Source of the DNA: JANSYL01 sp963921255
GTDB taxonomy: Bacteria > Pseudomonadota > Alphaproteobacteria > Rhodobacterales > Rhodobacteraceae
Assembly (NCBI GenBank): GCA_963921255.3
Contig: CAWUEW020000003.1
Span: forward strand, 1,054,001-1,118,000
Reading direction: 5' to 3'
DNA length: 64,000 nucleotides
The notes beneath the pieces were generated by a model that was not told where the DNA came from, did not search any database, and worked only from the letters and a program-made list of their open reading frames with translations. Positions 34,925-43,723 of this stretch are shown piece after piece; position 1 is the stretch's first letter, and each line of letters starts with the position of its first letter. Both the position numbers and the translations under genes were made by a program.

Positions 34925-36318
34925 TCAGGCGGCCAGAAGCTGCGCTTCGCGCCGGCGTAGGCAATTGCGTGCCGTCGGACCCCACGCATCGGGGGCCCAC
35001 CGCAGATCCGGGTGCAGCGCGAAGAGCGACTCGCGGGCCCGTTCCGTCAGCACCGATTTTGCCATGTCGCCCGGGTGGAAGCTTTCCATCGGCAGACCGT
35101 TGGCCGTCACAAGGTGATGGGCTTCAAACAGCAAATGGACGTAGCTTGTCGCGGTCGGTGCCGTGGTTTGCCGGAACAGCGCCTTGGCGGGGGCCAGAAC
35201 CTCGTCCTCGCCAAACAACAACTGGGCTTGTGCCGAGGCCACGAGAATACGGTGTTGGGGCGACACGAACGTATCGCAGGTCGGGCACCCGGGCCCAAAG
35301 GCGTGTGCGGGAATCCGCACGGGCGCAAGGCTTGGATCGGCCGCGAGGTCGGCTTGGGATTTGTCGTCGCGGCACGTCCAGCGCAGGCATTGCGGGCCGC
35401 CATCGCGGGTCAGTACCCAATCGCCGGGTTGCAACGTTTCCACAGGCCGCGGGCCATAGGCCGCGGGCCATAGGGCGTGTCGATCCGTGTCCCGGCCGTG
35501 AAGCACAGGATCAATCCCCGTTCAAAGGCCGCAACGCCGACAACTTCGTTGACGTGGAACCCATCATCGCCGGTTGTTGTGTCTTCTTCGAACTGAAGGT
35601 CGATCTCATCATCTGTGGCATCGAGATTCCGGAAAATGACCGTGCCCGTGTCGCGACCATCCTGGGTTTGGGCACTTGCGATGACGATGGGATCCGCAAA
35701 ATCCGCCCCGAGGCCGTACGTGTCCCACTGATGATTGACTGAGTCTGCATTGGATGCGGTGCCAGACGTCGCGTCGCCGCCCGTCTGGATGGCAATCCAT
35801 CCCACGCGCTCCAGACCGTGTACCCCGTCCTGGCTTTCCGCTTCCTCGACACGCAGCAGGAAATCGTCGGCCGTGACATCCGAAGGCTCACTGGTGACCG
35901 TGCTTGCAAACCGATCGGATGCAACGGTCGAGACGACGACAGGGGGCGCGGCAAAGGCGGCATCGAGCGCGACGGTTTCGCCATCGGAATCCGCGTCGGC
36001 GTATCCGGCCTGGATCACCCGACCGTCAGGCAGGGTATGCGTCCCCGCCTCGACCGCGATCCAATTGATGTCTTCCACCGCCGGATGTGCGCCGTCGTGG
36101 TTTTCCCATTCGTCAATTGTGAAGGTGAAGCCCGTGGCAAGGCCGGTGCCGGGATCGGTTTGCACCTCGATCACGCGGAGGGCAAACTTGTGGCCGCCAT
36201 AGTTGGTGCTGGTCAGCGCTATTACGGGGTCGTCCAAGGCCTCGGCAAAGGTCACCTGGATCGGTTCGCCCGTGAAGGTCGTGTTGTCGCTTAGGCTGCC
36301 TGCCTCACCGATGGCCAT
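34925..36318 (-). pseudogene. Hint-domain protein with lectin-like repeats, split by a 14-bp tandem duplication
   Basis: Two overlapping frames (36318-35410 and 35506-34925) make one protein of 459 residues if one copy of a 14-bp tandem repeat at 35445-35472 is removed. The N-terminal part has three similar modules with DGxHxxExxxWIA cores (DGAHPAVEDINWIAV, DGVHGLERVGWIAI, DGFHVNEVVGVAAF). The C-terminal Hint domain, LCFTAGTRIDTPYGPRP then VETLQPGDWVLTRDGG, resumes in the other frame. Histidine and cysteine residues of the Hint fold are still visible (FVSPQHRILV, AHHLVTANG). As written the reading frame is broken. A sequencing or assembly error, or reversible slippage, is also possible. It lies within the his gene region. 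Confidence 0.75.
35445..35472. repeat. 14-bp perfect tandem duplication
   Basis: GGCCGCGGGCCATA occurs twice in direct succession (35445-35458 and 35459-35472). Fourteen is not a multiple of three, so the second copy shifts the reading frame of the Hint-domain gene. Deleting one copy restores a continuous frame. Confidence 0.9.
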
Positions 36319-36517
36319 CGCTACTGAACCCGCTCTACGTGCCGTTGTTGGTGCAGGTCTGTCGCCCGCATTCGGCTTATTGATTGTGGGTGTTGTGCAT
36401 GCGGATTGAGACCAGAATGCGGCAGACAGCGGATTGTTTCGTGTTGATCAACAATCCTTGGCGACGGGCCGACCGCCCAAAAGACCCGGGGAATCAATGG
36501 AATGGCGCGCGGGAAGA
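36319..36517. other. 199-base gap without recognisable feature
   Basis: This separates the Hint-domain gene from the small membrane protein gene. I see no convincing open frame, hairpin or RNA motif; it probably carries the promoter and leader of the Hint-domain gene. Confidence 0.4.
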
Positions 36518-36805
36518 TCAGCCTCCGGAGCGCCGCCGTGCCAACAGCGACTGGACCAGACGGATCAGAAGAAGGGCCGCGCCGATGATGACCAAAGGCA
36601 GCGTGAAGAAGATCATCCAGCCAAAGGTAAACAGATAGGCGAGGGTTTCGCCGTAGTCCGTTCCGCCGATCACGCAGGGGGTGATGATGCCTTCGTTGAC
36701 GTTGCATCCCGCAAGCGCGGAAATGGCCGATGCCACCAGGATCGAGATCACCGGCAGGAGGCCGACCAGAAGCAGAAGCCACCCTATCCGTGTCAGCCAG
36801 CGCAT
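36518..36805 (-). CDS. small two-helix membrane protein, conserved hypothetical
   Basis: This encodes 95 residues with two transmembrane segments: WLLLLVGLLPVISILVASAI (about residues 9-28) and LFTFGWMIFFTLPLVIIGAA (about 58-77). The loop between them holds CNVNEGIITPCVIGGTDYG, with two cysteines that could form a disulfide if the loop is periplasmic. This pattern recurs in conserved small proteins of proteobacteria; the function is unknown. It lies 46 bases downstream of hisA on the same strand and may share its transcript. Confidence 0.75.
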   Translation of the reverse strand: MRWLTRIGWLLLLVGLLPVISILVASAISALAGCNVNEGIITPCVIGGTDYGETLAYLFTFGWMIFFTLPLVIIGAALLLIRLVQSLLARRRSGG

Positions 36806-36851
36806 CTTCAGCCCTCCGGAGCGTCGTCGCGCGGAGCGGGCCGCGCGGGTC

Positions 36852-37571
36852 TTACTCTGCGAGCGCGGTCAGGGCCGCGTCAAGATCAAGCGCCCCGTCA
36901 TAAAGCGCCCGACCGCTGATGGCCCCTGCGATGACCTTTGTATCGCGCAAGGCGATCAGATCCGCCAGCGACGACACCCCGCCAGATGCAACGACCGGAA
37001 TCGACGTGGCCCGCGCCAGATCGGCGGTGGCGGCCACGTTCGGGCCTTGCATGGCCCCGTCACGGTTGATGTCGGTGTAGATGATGGCGGCGACGCCTGC
37101 GTCCTCGAAAGATTTGGCCAGGTCCGTCACCATGACATCGGTCTCTTCGGCCCATCCTCGGGTTGCGACGCGCCCGTCGCGCGCATCCAATCCGACGGCC
37201 ACCTGACCGGGAAAATTGCGCGCCGCGTCCCGGACCAGATCGGGGTCTTCAACGGCCACCGTGCCCAGGATCACCCGCGCAATGCCCTTGGTCAGCCACA
37301 TCTCGATGGTGGCCAGATCCCGAATGCCACCCCCAAGCTGGGCAGGGATATCGGTGGCCGCCAAAATCGCCTCGACCGCGTCTCCGTTGACCGGCCGCCC
37401 GGCAAACGCGCCGTTCAGATCGACAAGGTGCAACCAGTCCGATCCGGCGTCCTGGAAGGCGCGGGCCTGTGCGGCGGGGTCGGCGTTGAAGACGGTTGCC
37501 TGGTCCATCTCGCCGCGCAGCAGGCGCACGGCCTGGCCGTCTTTGAGATCGATGGCGGGGTAGAGGATCAT
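36852..37571 (-). CDS. hisA: phosphoribosylformimino-5-aminoimidazole carboxamide ribotide isomerase
   Basis: This is a 239-residue TIM-barrel isomerase (Amadori rearrangement) in histidine synthesis. MILYPAIDLKDGQAVRLLRG carries the catalytic Asp and the start. LVDLNGAFAG, GGGIRDL and YTDINRDGAMQGPN (second catalytic Asp) are typical, and VIASGGVSSL has its equivalent in VVASGGVSSLADL. The ATG at 37571 is preferred over longer frames that would overlap the divergent DUF2147 region. The length is normal. Confidence 0.96.
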   Translation of the reverse strand: MILYPAIDLKDGQAVRLLRGEMDQATVFNADPAAQARAFQDAGSDWLHLVDLNGAFAGRPVNGDAVEAILAATDIPAQLGGGIRDLATIEMWLTKGIARVILGTVAVEDPDLVRDAARNFPGQVAVGLDARDGRVATRGWAEETDVMVTDLAKSFEDAGVAAIIYTDINRDGAMQGPNVAATADLARATSIPVVASGGVSSLADLIALRDTKVIAGAISGRALYDGALDLDAALTALAE

Positions 37572-37712
37572 GGCGTTTGGCCTTCTTCGGGACGGGTCCG
37601 GGCGCTTTTGGCGCAAGCCCGCCTGGGGGGCAAGGCTCCGCGACGTCATGCTGGACAGGCGCGCCGTCGCGCCGCACCATCTGGCCCCATCACATAAGGG
37701 AGGAGACATGTG

Positions 37713-38111
37713 ATGCGTAAAGTACTCTTTGGCGCAGCGGCACTTGTCGCTTTCGCAGCGCCGGCATTTGCAGACGACCTGATGGGCAACTGGCGCACCG
37801 CGCCGGATGACAATGGCAACACCGGCATCATCGAGGTGGTGCAATGCGGTCAGTCGCTGTGCGGCACCTTGGTGCAGGCCTTCGATGCCAACGGGGCGGT
37901 GATGCAATCCGACAATGTTGGGCGCCGGATCATCTGGGACACCAATCCAACCGGTGAGGCGGGCGAATACCGCGGCATGCTCTACTCGCCTGACCGGGAT
38001 CGCAACTACCGTTCGCGTCTACAGTTGACCGGCGGCAACCTGTCGGTCTCGGGCTGCGTCATGGGCGGGGCGGTTTGTCGTGAAGGGGGCGTCTGGACCC
38101 GCGCCAACTGA
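37713..38111 (+). CDS. periplasmic DUF2147 family protein
   Basis: This is 132 residues. A clear signal peptide, MRKVLFGAAALVAFAAPAFA, is cleaved before DDLMGNWRTAPDDNGN. The mature part has the DUF2147 layout, with GIIEVVQCGQSLCGTLV and four cysteines that could pair (SLCG, GCVMGGAVCREG). The ATG at 37713 has AGGAGA six bases upstream; a GTG one codon earlier is possible. It is the only plus-strand gene in the his region, convergent with a nitroreductase gene. The family has no established biochemical role. Confidence 0.86.
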   Translation: MRKVLFGAAALVAFAAPAFADDLMGNWRTAPDDNGNTGIIEVVQCGQSLCGTLVQAFDANGAVMQSDNVGRRIIWDTNPTGEAGEYRGMLYSPDRDRNYRSRLQLTGGNLSVSGCVMGGAVCREGGVWTRAN

Positions 38112-38120
38112 TGCATTTGA

Positions 38121-38978
38121 TCAGCGGTCGCGTGCCTTCGTGGCGCGGCCGCGTGTCCGGGGCGCCGAGAAATCGGCGTCTTCGGGCAGGTCGCCACTGG
38201 GGTTTGGCGTTGGCCCCGTGAAGCTTGGCGCCCATGAGCCCAATTTTTCATCCATGTCCGGCCAGTCCTCAATACGTTCCTGATCGCGGTACATCGCGAA
38301 CGGCCGCAGCGTGCTTTCGTAGAAATCCACCTGCGCGTTGGGGCGTGCCTGCTGTGGGGTGTAGCCGTTCCAGTGCAGGCATTGGGACAGTGGCCGACGG
38401 TAGCGGCTGTCCTGTGTCGCTACGGGATAGCCAATCGGGATCGTGCCGTAGGCGACCATCCACTCGGGATAGCCGAGCGCGGCGGACAGGGCGGCATTTG
38501 TCGTGTCCTCCCCGCCGCCCGAAAGCCAGGCCGAGGTCAATCCTTCGGCCGCGACCCCAAGCTGGATGTTTTGAATGGCCGCGCCGATGGATGCCAGAAA
38601 GATGGCGTCATTGTTGCGGTGATATTCGTCGTGGAACGCGTCCGTGGTGGGTTGTGGAAAGCAGACCTTCCAGCGCGGATCACCCAGAACAAGGATGATG
38701 GCCACGGTATTGGCAAGGTAGGTTTTCTTGACCGCGGGAAAGCCTTTGGCGTGATCCACAAGGCGTTGGGCCTGGTCGAGAAAAATGGCCGTGACCGTTT
38801 CGATTTGCGCGGGCGCGTCGACCACGATGAACTCGGTGCATTGGGTGTTCGCGCCTGTGGGCGCCCACCGCCCACAATCGACGATCCGCTCCAGCACCGC
38901 CCGATCCACGCGGCGTCCCGGTTCGAACTTTCGGGTTGAGCGGCGCTTGCGGATCACGGTTTGAAAATCGTCGGTCAT
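38121..38978 (-). CDS. nitroreductase family protein
   Basis: This 285-residue flavin-dependent oxidoreductase starts with FQTVIRKRRSTRKFEPGRRV, the FMN-binding arginine motif of the family. RWAPTGANTQCTEFIVVD and later ASIGAAIQNIQLGVAAEGL follow, and the C-terminal tail is proline-rich (GPTPNPSGDLPEDADFSAPR). The ATG at 38978 is preceded by GGGAGGGA. It sits between hisH and hisA on the same strand but has no known role in histidine synthesis. The substrate is unknown. Confidence 0.88.
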   Translation of the reverse strand: MTDDFQTVIRKRRSTRKFEPGRRVDRAVLERIVDCGRWAPTGANTQCTEFIVVDAPAQIETVTAIFLDQAQRLVDHAKGFPAVKKTYLANTVAIILVLGDPRWKVCFPQPTTDAFHDEYHRNNDAIFLASIGAAIQNIQLGVAAEGLTSAWLSGGGEDTTNAALSAALGYPEWMVAYGTIPIGYPVATQDSRYRRPLSQCLHWNGYTPQQARPNAQVDFYESTLRPFAMYRDQERIEDWPDMDEKLGSWAPSFTGPTPNPSGDLPEDADFSAPRTRGRATKARDR

Positions 38979-39052
38979 GGCGGCAGTCCCTCCCGGTGGG
39001 AAGGATATCGGCATCGCCGGCGGCCGCAAACCTGTGAATCCGTCCTCTGCGC

Positions 39053-39691
39053 CTAGGGACGCCAGGCCAGGAAATTTGAAATCAGGCGCAACCCCGCCGC
39101 CTGGCTCTTCTCGGGGTGGAACTGGGTGCCCACCCGATTGTCGTGACCGACAATTGCAGTCACCGGTCCGCCATAGTCGGCATGTGCCAACAGATGCGCT
39201 TCGTTTTCCACAAGCATATGATACGAATGGACAAAATAGGCATGATCGCCGGTCTGGATGCCGTCAAGAACCGGATGCGGTCCATCAACGATCAGGTCGT
39301 TCCACCCCATATGCGGCACCTTCATCGCCGGATCGCTTGGGGTGATGCGCACCACTTCGCCCGGCACCCAACCAAAGCCAGCGACGTCTTCATACTCGCG
39401 GCCCCAGGATGTCATCATCTGCATGCCGACGCAGATGCCGAGGAAGGGCACCGCGCGGGTTTCGACCGCGTCCACCACCGCCTCTTCCAACCCGTCAAAG
39501 CTTTGCAAGCCTCGGCGGCAAGCCGGAAATGCACCGTCGCCCGGCAACACCACCCGGTCGGCCTTGGCCACCACATCGGGATCGGACGTCACGATGACCG
39601 GCCCGAACCCGCCTTCAGCCGCCATGCGTTGAAAGGCCTTTTCTGCGGAATGCAGGTTGCCGCTGTCGTAATCGACGAGAACGGTTGTCAC
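39053..39691 (-). CDS. hisH: imidazole glycerol phosphate synthase glutaminase subunit
   Basis: This 212-residue class I glutamine amidotransferase supplies ammonia to HisF. The nucleophile is in FLGICVGMQMM. The catalytic His/Glu are in GTQFHPEKSQ. The start is GTG at 39691, one base after the hisB stop, giving a protein beginning with the conserved TTVLVDYDSGNLHSAEKAF. A longer frame that ignores this is rejected because it is antisense in character. Translation is coupled to hisB. Confidence 0.95.
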   Translation of the reverse strand: MTTVLVDYDSGNLHSAEKAFQRMAAEGGFGPVIVTSDPDVVAKADRVVLPGDGAFPACRRGLQSFDGLEEAVVDAVETRAVPFLGICVGMQMMTSWGREYEDVAGFGWVPGEVVRITPSDPAMKVPHMGWNDLIVDGPHPVLDGIQTGDHAYFVHSYHMLVENEAHLLAHADYGGPVTAIVGHDNRVGTQFHPEKSQAAGLRLISNFLAWRP

Positions 39692-39692
39692 G

Positions 39693-40280
39693 TCAAAGCG
39701 TCCCCTTGGTCGACGGCACGGCATCGGCCCGGCGCGGGTCGGGTTCGACCGCGTCGCGCAGGGCACGGGCGACAGCCTTGAACCCGGCTTCGGCAATGTG
39801 GTGGCTGTTGATGCCCTCGAGCTTGTGGATATGCAGCGTGATGCCGCCATGGGTGCTGAGCGCCTGGAAAAATTCGCGCACGAGTTCGGTGTCGAAGCTG
39901 CCGATCTTGTCGGTCGGAAACGCCATGTCCCATACCAGGAAGGGCCGACCGGACAGATCAAGCGCGGCGCGCACAAGGGCGTCATCCATTGCAAGATGGC
40001 AAGATCCGTAGCGGCGAATGCCACGCTTGTCGCCCAGGGCCTGTGTCAGGGCCTGACCTATGGCGATGCCCACATCCTCAACCGTGTGGTGGTCGTCGAT
40101 ATGCAGGTCCCCTTTGCAACGCACCGTCATGTCAATCAGGGCGTGGCGCGCCAATTGATCCAGCATATGGTCAAAGAACCCGACGCCGGTTTCGTTGTCA
40201 TAGGCGCCGGTCCCGTCGAGGTTCACCTCGACCGAGATCTCGGTCTCTGCCGTCGTTCGGCTGATTTTGGCGCTGCGCAT
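39693..40280 (-). CDS. hisB: imidazoleglycerol-phosphate dehydratase
   Basis: This 195-residue enzyme dehydrates imidazole glycerol phosphate using a manganese pair. Signature histidines and acids are seen in GVGFFDHMLDQLARH, DLHIDDHHTVEDVGI and INSHHIAEAGFKA. The ATG at 40280 has AGGAGG just upstream, so the earlier in-frame ATG is not used. It is the first gene of the hisB-hisH group and divergent from the dipeptidase operon. Confidence 0.96.
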   Translation of the reverse strand: MRSAKISRTTAETEISVEVNLDGTGAYDNETGVGFFDHMLDQLARHALIDMTVRCKGDLHIDDHHTVEDVGIAIGQALTQALGDKRGIRRYGSCHLAMDDALVRAALDLSGRPFLVWDMAFPTDKIGSFDTELVREFFQALSTHGGITLHIHKLEGINSHHIAEAGFKAVARALRDAVEPDPRRADAVPSTKGTL

Positions 40281-40422
40281 GGCGGCCTCCTGCAAGCTTC
40301 GCGTGGTCTATAAGCGCTTGATCGTCTTGAGGGAAGCGTCCGTCGCAATCATCGCTTGGCGGTGTGGCGACAGACCGTCATAGTGGCCCGGCACCGGACC
40401 GGCTTGGGGGGACAGATACGGA

Positions 40423-41400
40423 ATGCGGATAGACGGGCTGCAATACTGTCGGTGGTCGGAAAAGATCTTTCGCCAGATGCGGGACGGGGGCGTTTATGCT
40501 GTGCATGTCACCATCGCCTATCACGAGACATTTCGCGAAACGGTCCTGAACTTCGAAGCGTGGAACCGCTGGTTCGAAACCTATCCCGACCTGATCATGA
40601 AGGGGGGCACAGCGGCGGATATCGACCGCGCGCGCGCCACGGGGCGGACCGCGATTTTCTTTGGGTTTCAAAATCCAAGCCCGATGGAAGACGACATCGG
40701 CCTGATTGAGATCCTGCACACGTTGGGCGCGCGGTTCATGCAGCTCACCTATAACAACCAAAGCTTGCTGGCGACGGGCTGCTACGAAGACGAAGATCCG
40801 GGCATCACGCGGATGGGCCGCCAGGTCATCCAGGAGATGAACCGGGTCGGCCTTGTCGTCGACATGAGCCATTCGGCCGACCGGTCGACCATGGAGGCCG
40901 CAGAAATCTCGAGCCGGCCCATCGTGATCAGCCACGCCAATCCGGCGGCATGGTGCCCGGCGCGGCGGAACAAATCCGATGACGTCATCCGGGCGGTCAC
41001 GGGCGCGGGCGGCATGTTGGGCTTTTCGCTGTATCCCCATCACCTCAAGGACAAGTCCGACTGCACGCTCGAAAGCTTCTGCCAGATGATCGCCGAGACG
41101 GCTGAAAAATTCGGGGCAGGGTGCCTCGGGATCGGATCGGACTTGTGCCAGGACCAACCCGACAGCGTGGTCGAGTGGATGCGCGTCGGCCGTTGGTCAA
41201 AGGAGATCGACTATGGTGAAGGCTCTGCTGCCGCACCTGGCTTTCCTCGTATGCCAAATTGGTTCCGCGACAATCGAGATTTCGGCAATATTGAAAGCGG
41301 TCTGCGCGACGTGGGCTTTTCCGCCGATGAGGTCGCGGGCATCATGGGGCGAAATTGGTATGACTTCTTTGACAAGAACTTTGGGCCGGTGACGCCATGA
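40423..41400 (+). CDS. membrane dipeptidase (peptidase M19) family protein
   Basis: This 325-residue TIM-barrel metallohydrolase belongs to the renal dipeptidase family. Possible ligands are the histidines in VVDMSHSADRS and IVISHANPAAW and the Asp in GIGSDLCQDQ. The N-terminal HxD pair of classical enzymes is replaced by RIDGLQYCRW. The same feature is, to my recollection, found in the dipeptidase-like gene linked to dimethylglycine catabolism in Pseudomonas. It opens a coupled operon; the next start overlaps its stop. Its true substrate is unknown. Confidence 0.82.
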   Translation: MRIDGLQYCRWSEKIFRQMRDGGVYAVHVTIAYHETFRETVLNFEAWNRWFETYPDLIMKGGTAADIDRARATGRTAIFFGFQNPSPMEDDIGLIEILHTLGARFMQLTYNNQSLLATGCYEDEDPGITRMGRQVIQEMNRVGLVVDMSHSADRSTMEAAEISSRPIVISHANPAAWCPARRNKSDDVIRAVTGAGGMLGFSLYPHHLKDKSDCTLESFCQMIAETAEKFGAGCLGIGSDLCQDQPDSVVEWMRVGRWSKEIDYGEGSAAAPGFPRMPNWFRDNRDFGNIESGLRDVGFSADEVAGIMGRNWYDFFDKNFGPVTP

Positions 41401-43073
41401 TCCAAGACAAGGTTAAAAGCCCGCGCCGGGATCCGGCGCGTGTCATGCGGCTGAAGCGGCTTGGGTCGTTCCACCAGTCGCGGCTCAGTTTCATGCGCAT
41501 TCTGACCCGACGCATGGCGTCGGAGGCTTGGACGGTTTCGCGTCCGGTGCGGGATGTGGACGCCCGCGGCGTTGGGCGCGCCGTCTACCAGGTTGAGGCG
41601 ACGGGACGGACCTACAGCCTTGTGGCTTTCGCGCATGACCTCCCGGACGCGCTGCGCAGCGACCGCGTCATCGCGGAAGCCTGGGACGCCACCTTCGCGT
41701 TGTTTGACGGGGTTCCGACCGATGCGGACCTCGATCGCCTTGAGGGGAACGTCCCAAAACAGGAAGCCGGAAGGGTGTCCGAGACCGAGTTGACGCTGTC
41801 CCGGGCCAACCGGTCTGTCCGGCTGTGGGCCCATGTGGTCGATGCGCTTGCGCAGGGCCGCCAGCCGGACGCGGCGCACTTGGACGACGTCGGCTACCTG
41901 ATGCGCACCACGGCGGTCTACGGGTCGGGCAAGTTCGGGGCGGCCGACCGCGAAACCATCGCGGACCGGCCGGAAATGCAGGCCCCGTTCCAGGCTGAGA
42001 TGCTGACGGTCTACCTGATCCGGACCTTCGTTCGGGATCTGGTGTGCCACATGGCCCGTGCCAAGGGCGGCGCACAGGCGGTCGATCTGGCCCCCGAGCT
42101 TGCCGCGCGTCTTGGGATCGGCAATTCGACAGGTTTGGGGATGGCGCCCTTCATCGTCAACCATCCGGTTTTGTTCAACAATTGGATCATGGTGCGGGAA
42201 GAAGCCCTGGCGCGGGTGCGTGCCGTTGAGACGCCAGATCCTGCCGCGATCGCCCTTTTCCGCGATCTGCTCGGGCGCGGCATGGCCAGCGTGGCGGGCT
42301 GGCATTCGGCGCACCCGATCCAGATCGAAAAGCTTACGGCGCTGCGCAAAGACCTCGACCGGCTGTGGGCCCAGGTCGCGGCCGCCGATTGGAACGCACC
42401 CTATCCTTGGGACACGCTGGTGGCCTGGTCTGAAGACGCCCTGAGCGAGGAAGGGCAGGAATACCTCGCGTCCCTGTTGTTGGAGCCCTATGGCGATCTG
42501 GTCGACGGGCTGGCCGACTGTTTGGCTGACCCCATCTCCGATGACATGGGCGTGGATGGGGCCATGCGCCTGGATGCCCTGGCTGAGCTGCTGCGCGACG
42601 GTTACGGATGGGCCTTGGACCTGGATTGGGACGCCCCGAAAACATGTGCCCGCGTGTGGTATACGTCGGAAGAGAAACTCGAACCCCGCCTAGCCGAACG
42701 CGCCGATGAAGATGTCGCTGCGTATGAGCAACCCTTGGCACCCGCCCGCGACGCCACGGCGCTGTATCGCGCGATGTCCGATTGGCCGGGGACAAGCACC
42801 GTGGCCGATTTCCTGCTGCTGCACCCTGAGCATCGGTCGGCCGTGCGCCGCGCGCAATTCCTGACCTTCGCGCCCTACGCCGAGATCCGGGACAACACGA
42901 TCGCGCATGACATGCTGCCCATCGACATGCTGCGGGCCAAGCTCTCGTTCTTTGGCGCGACGCGGTTTGATCCACGGTCGGATCGTTGGGTCCGCATCGC
43001 GATGTATTCCGGCGCTCCCTATCCCGAAGACCTTGCGCCATCGACCGCAGACCACTGGGTTTTTCCTTCGTGA
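41397..43073 (+). CDS. conserved hypothetical protein of the dipeptidase-Ldh operon
   Basis: This encodes 558 residues and I do not recognise its family. No signal peptide or membrane helix is apparent. It is largely helical, with conserved-looking stretches such as GSGKFGAADRETIADRPEMQ, TVYLIRTFVRDLVCHM and MAPFIVNHPVLFNNWIMVRE. The pattern of aromatic, His and Arg residues suggests an enzyme rather than a structural protein. It overlaps the dipeptidase-like gene upstream (ATGA) and the DUF3726 gene downstream (GTGA), so all three are translationally coupled. Its role is probably tied to the same substrate pathway. Confidence 0.75.
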   Translation: MIQDKVKSPRRDPARVMRLKRLGSFHQSRLSFMRILTRRMASEAWTVSRPVRDVDARGVGRAVYQVEATGRTYSLVAFAHDLPDALRSDRVIAEAWDATFALFDGVPTDADLDRLEGNVPKQEAGRVSETELTLSRANRSVRLWAHVVDALAQGRQPDAAHLDDVGYLMRTTAVYGSGKFGAADRETIADRPEMQAPFQAEMLTVYLIRTFVRDLVCHMARAKGGAQAVDLAPELAARLGIGNSTGLGMAPFIVNHPVLFNNWIMVREEALARVRAVETPDPAAIALFRDLLGRGMASVAGWHSAHPIQIEKLTALRKDLDRLWAQVAAADWNAPYPWDTLVAWSEDALSEEGQEYLASLLLEPYGDLVDGLADCLADPISDDMGVDGAMRLDALAELLRDGYGWALDLDWDAPKTCARVWYTSEEKLEPRLAERADEDVAAYEQPLAPARDATALYRAMSDWPGTSTVADFLLLHPEHRSAVRRAQFLTFAPYAEIRDNTIAHDMLPIDMLRAKLSFFGATRFDPRSDRWVRIAMYSGAPYPEDLAPSTADHWVFPS

Positions 43074-43711
43074 GCTATGCGTTGAACGAAGTTCAGGCGC
43101 TGGCCCGAAAGGCCGCCCGCGGGGCCGGGTATTCCTGGTCGCTGTCGGACGAGGCCGCCCGCGCCACCAAGACGCTGACGTCCATGGGTTTGGACGGATG
43201 CGCCTGTTTGGTCGCGTTGCTGACCTCCAAGGATGTCGCACGGGTCCGGACCGCCCGGATGTCCATTGCGCCTCAGCGTTGGAGGTCGACCGACGCGGGG
43301 CCCTTGTGCCCCCTGCAGGTGGGGACGGCGCTTTGGGATCGCCAGGCGTCCCTTGATCTGACCGGGGCGGGACTGGAGATTGCCCCGGTGATGTGCCCGG
43401 GGCTGGTGTTGCCCTACGCCGTCCAAATTGCCCGGCACTGGGGCACGCCCCTTTGGGTCGACATTGGGGGGCACGCCTGTTCCGTGAGCGGCAGCGCCGT
43501 CCGGCCCGCGACCTTGCCCCCACCTGACCCGGCGCCGATCCGCCTGCGCCGGTCGGACACTGCCCTCGACCCTGGCCAACCGGCACGGCGGGCAAAACCC
43601 GCGCCATCGACCTGGGCCACGCTCGAACGCTTGGCCCACCGCACTTACGCGCCTGCCACAGCGGCCTCCCGGGCCAAGGGCGCCGGCGGCGATCTCCCAG
43701 ATACCGATTGA
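43070..43711 (+). CDS. DUF3726 family protein
   Basis: This is 213 residues starting at a GTG overlapping the previous stop. It opens VSYALNEVQALARKAARGAG, a pattern I associate with DUF3726 proteins of roseobacters. There is no signal peptide, a few conserved cysteines (DGCACLV), and a basic, low-complexity tail after about residue 155. The function is unknown. It lies between the unknown 558-residue protein and an Ldh-family oxidoreductase, twelve bases before the latter, so it is part of the same operon. Confidence 0.65.
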   Translation: MSYALNEVQALARKAARGAGYSWSLSDEAARATKTLTSMGLDGCACLVALLTSKDVARVRTARMSIAPQRWRSTDAGPLCPLQVGTALWDRQASLDLTGAGLEIAPVMCPGLVLPYAVQIARHWGTPLWVDIGGHACSVSGSAVRPATLPPPDPAPIRLRRSDTALDPGQPARRAKPAPSTWATLERLAHRTYAPATAASRAKGAGGDLPDTD

Positions 43712-43723
43712 AAGGGCTGTTCC

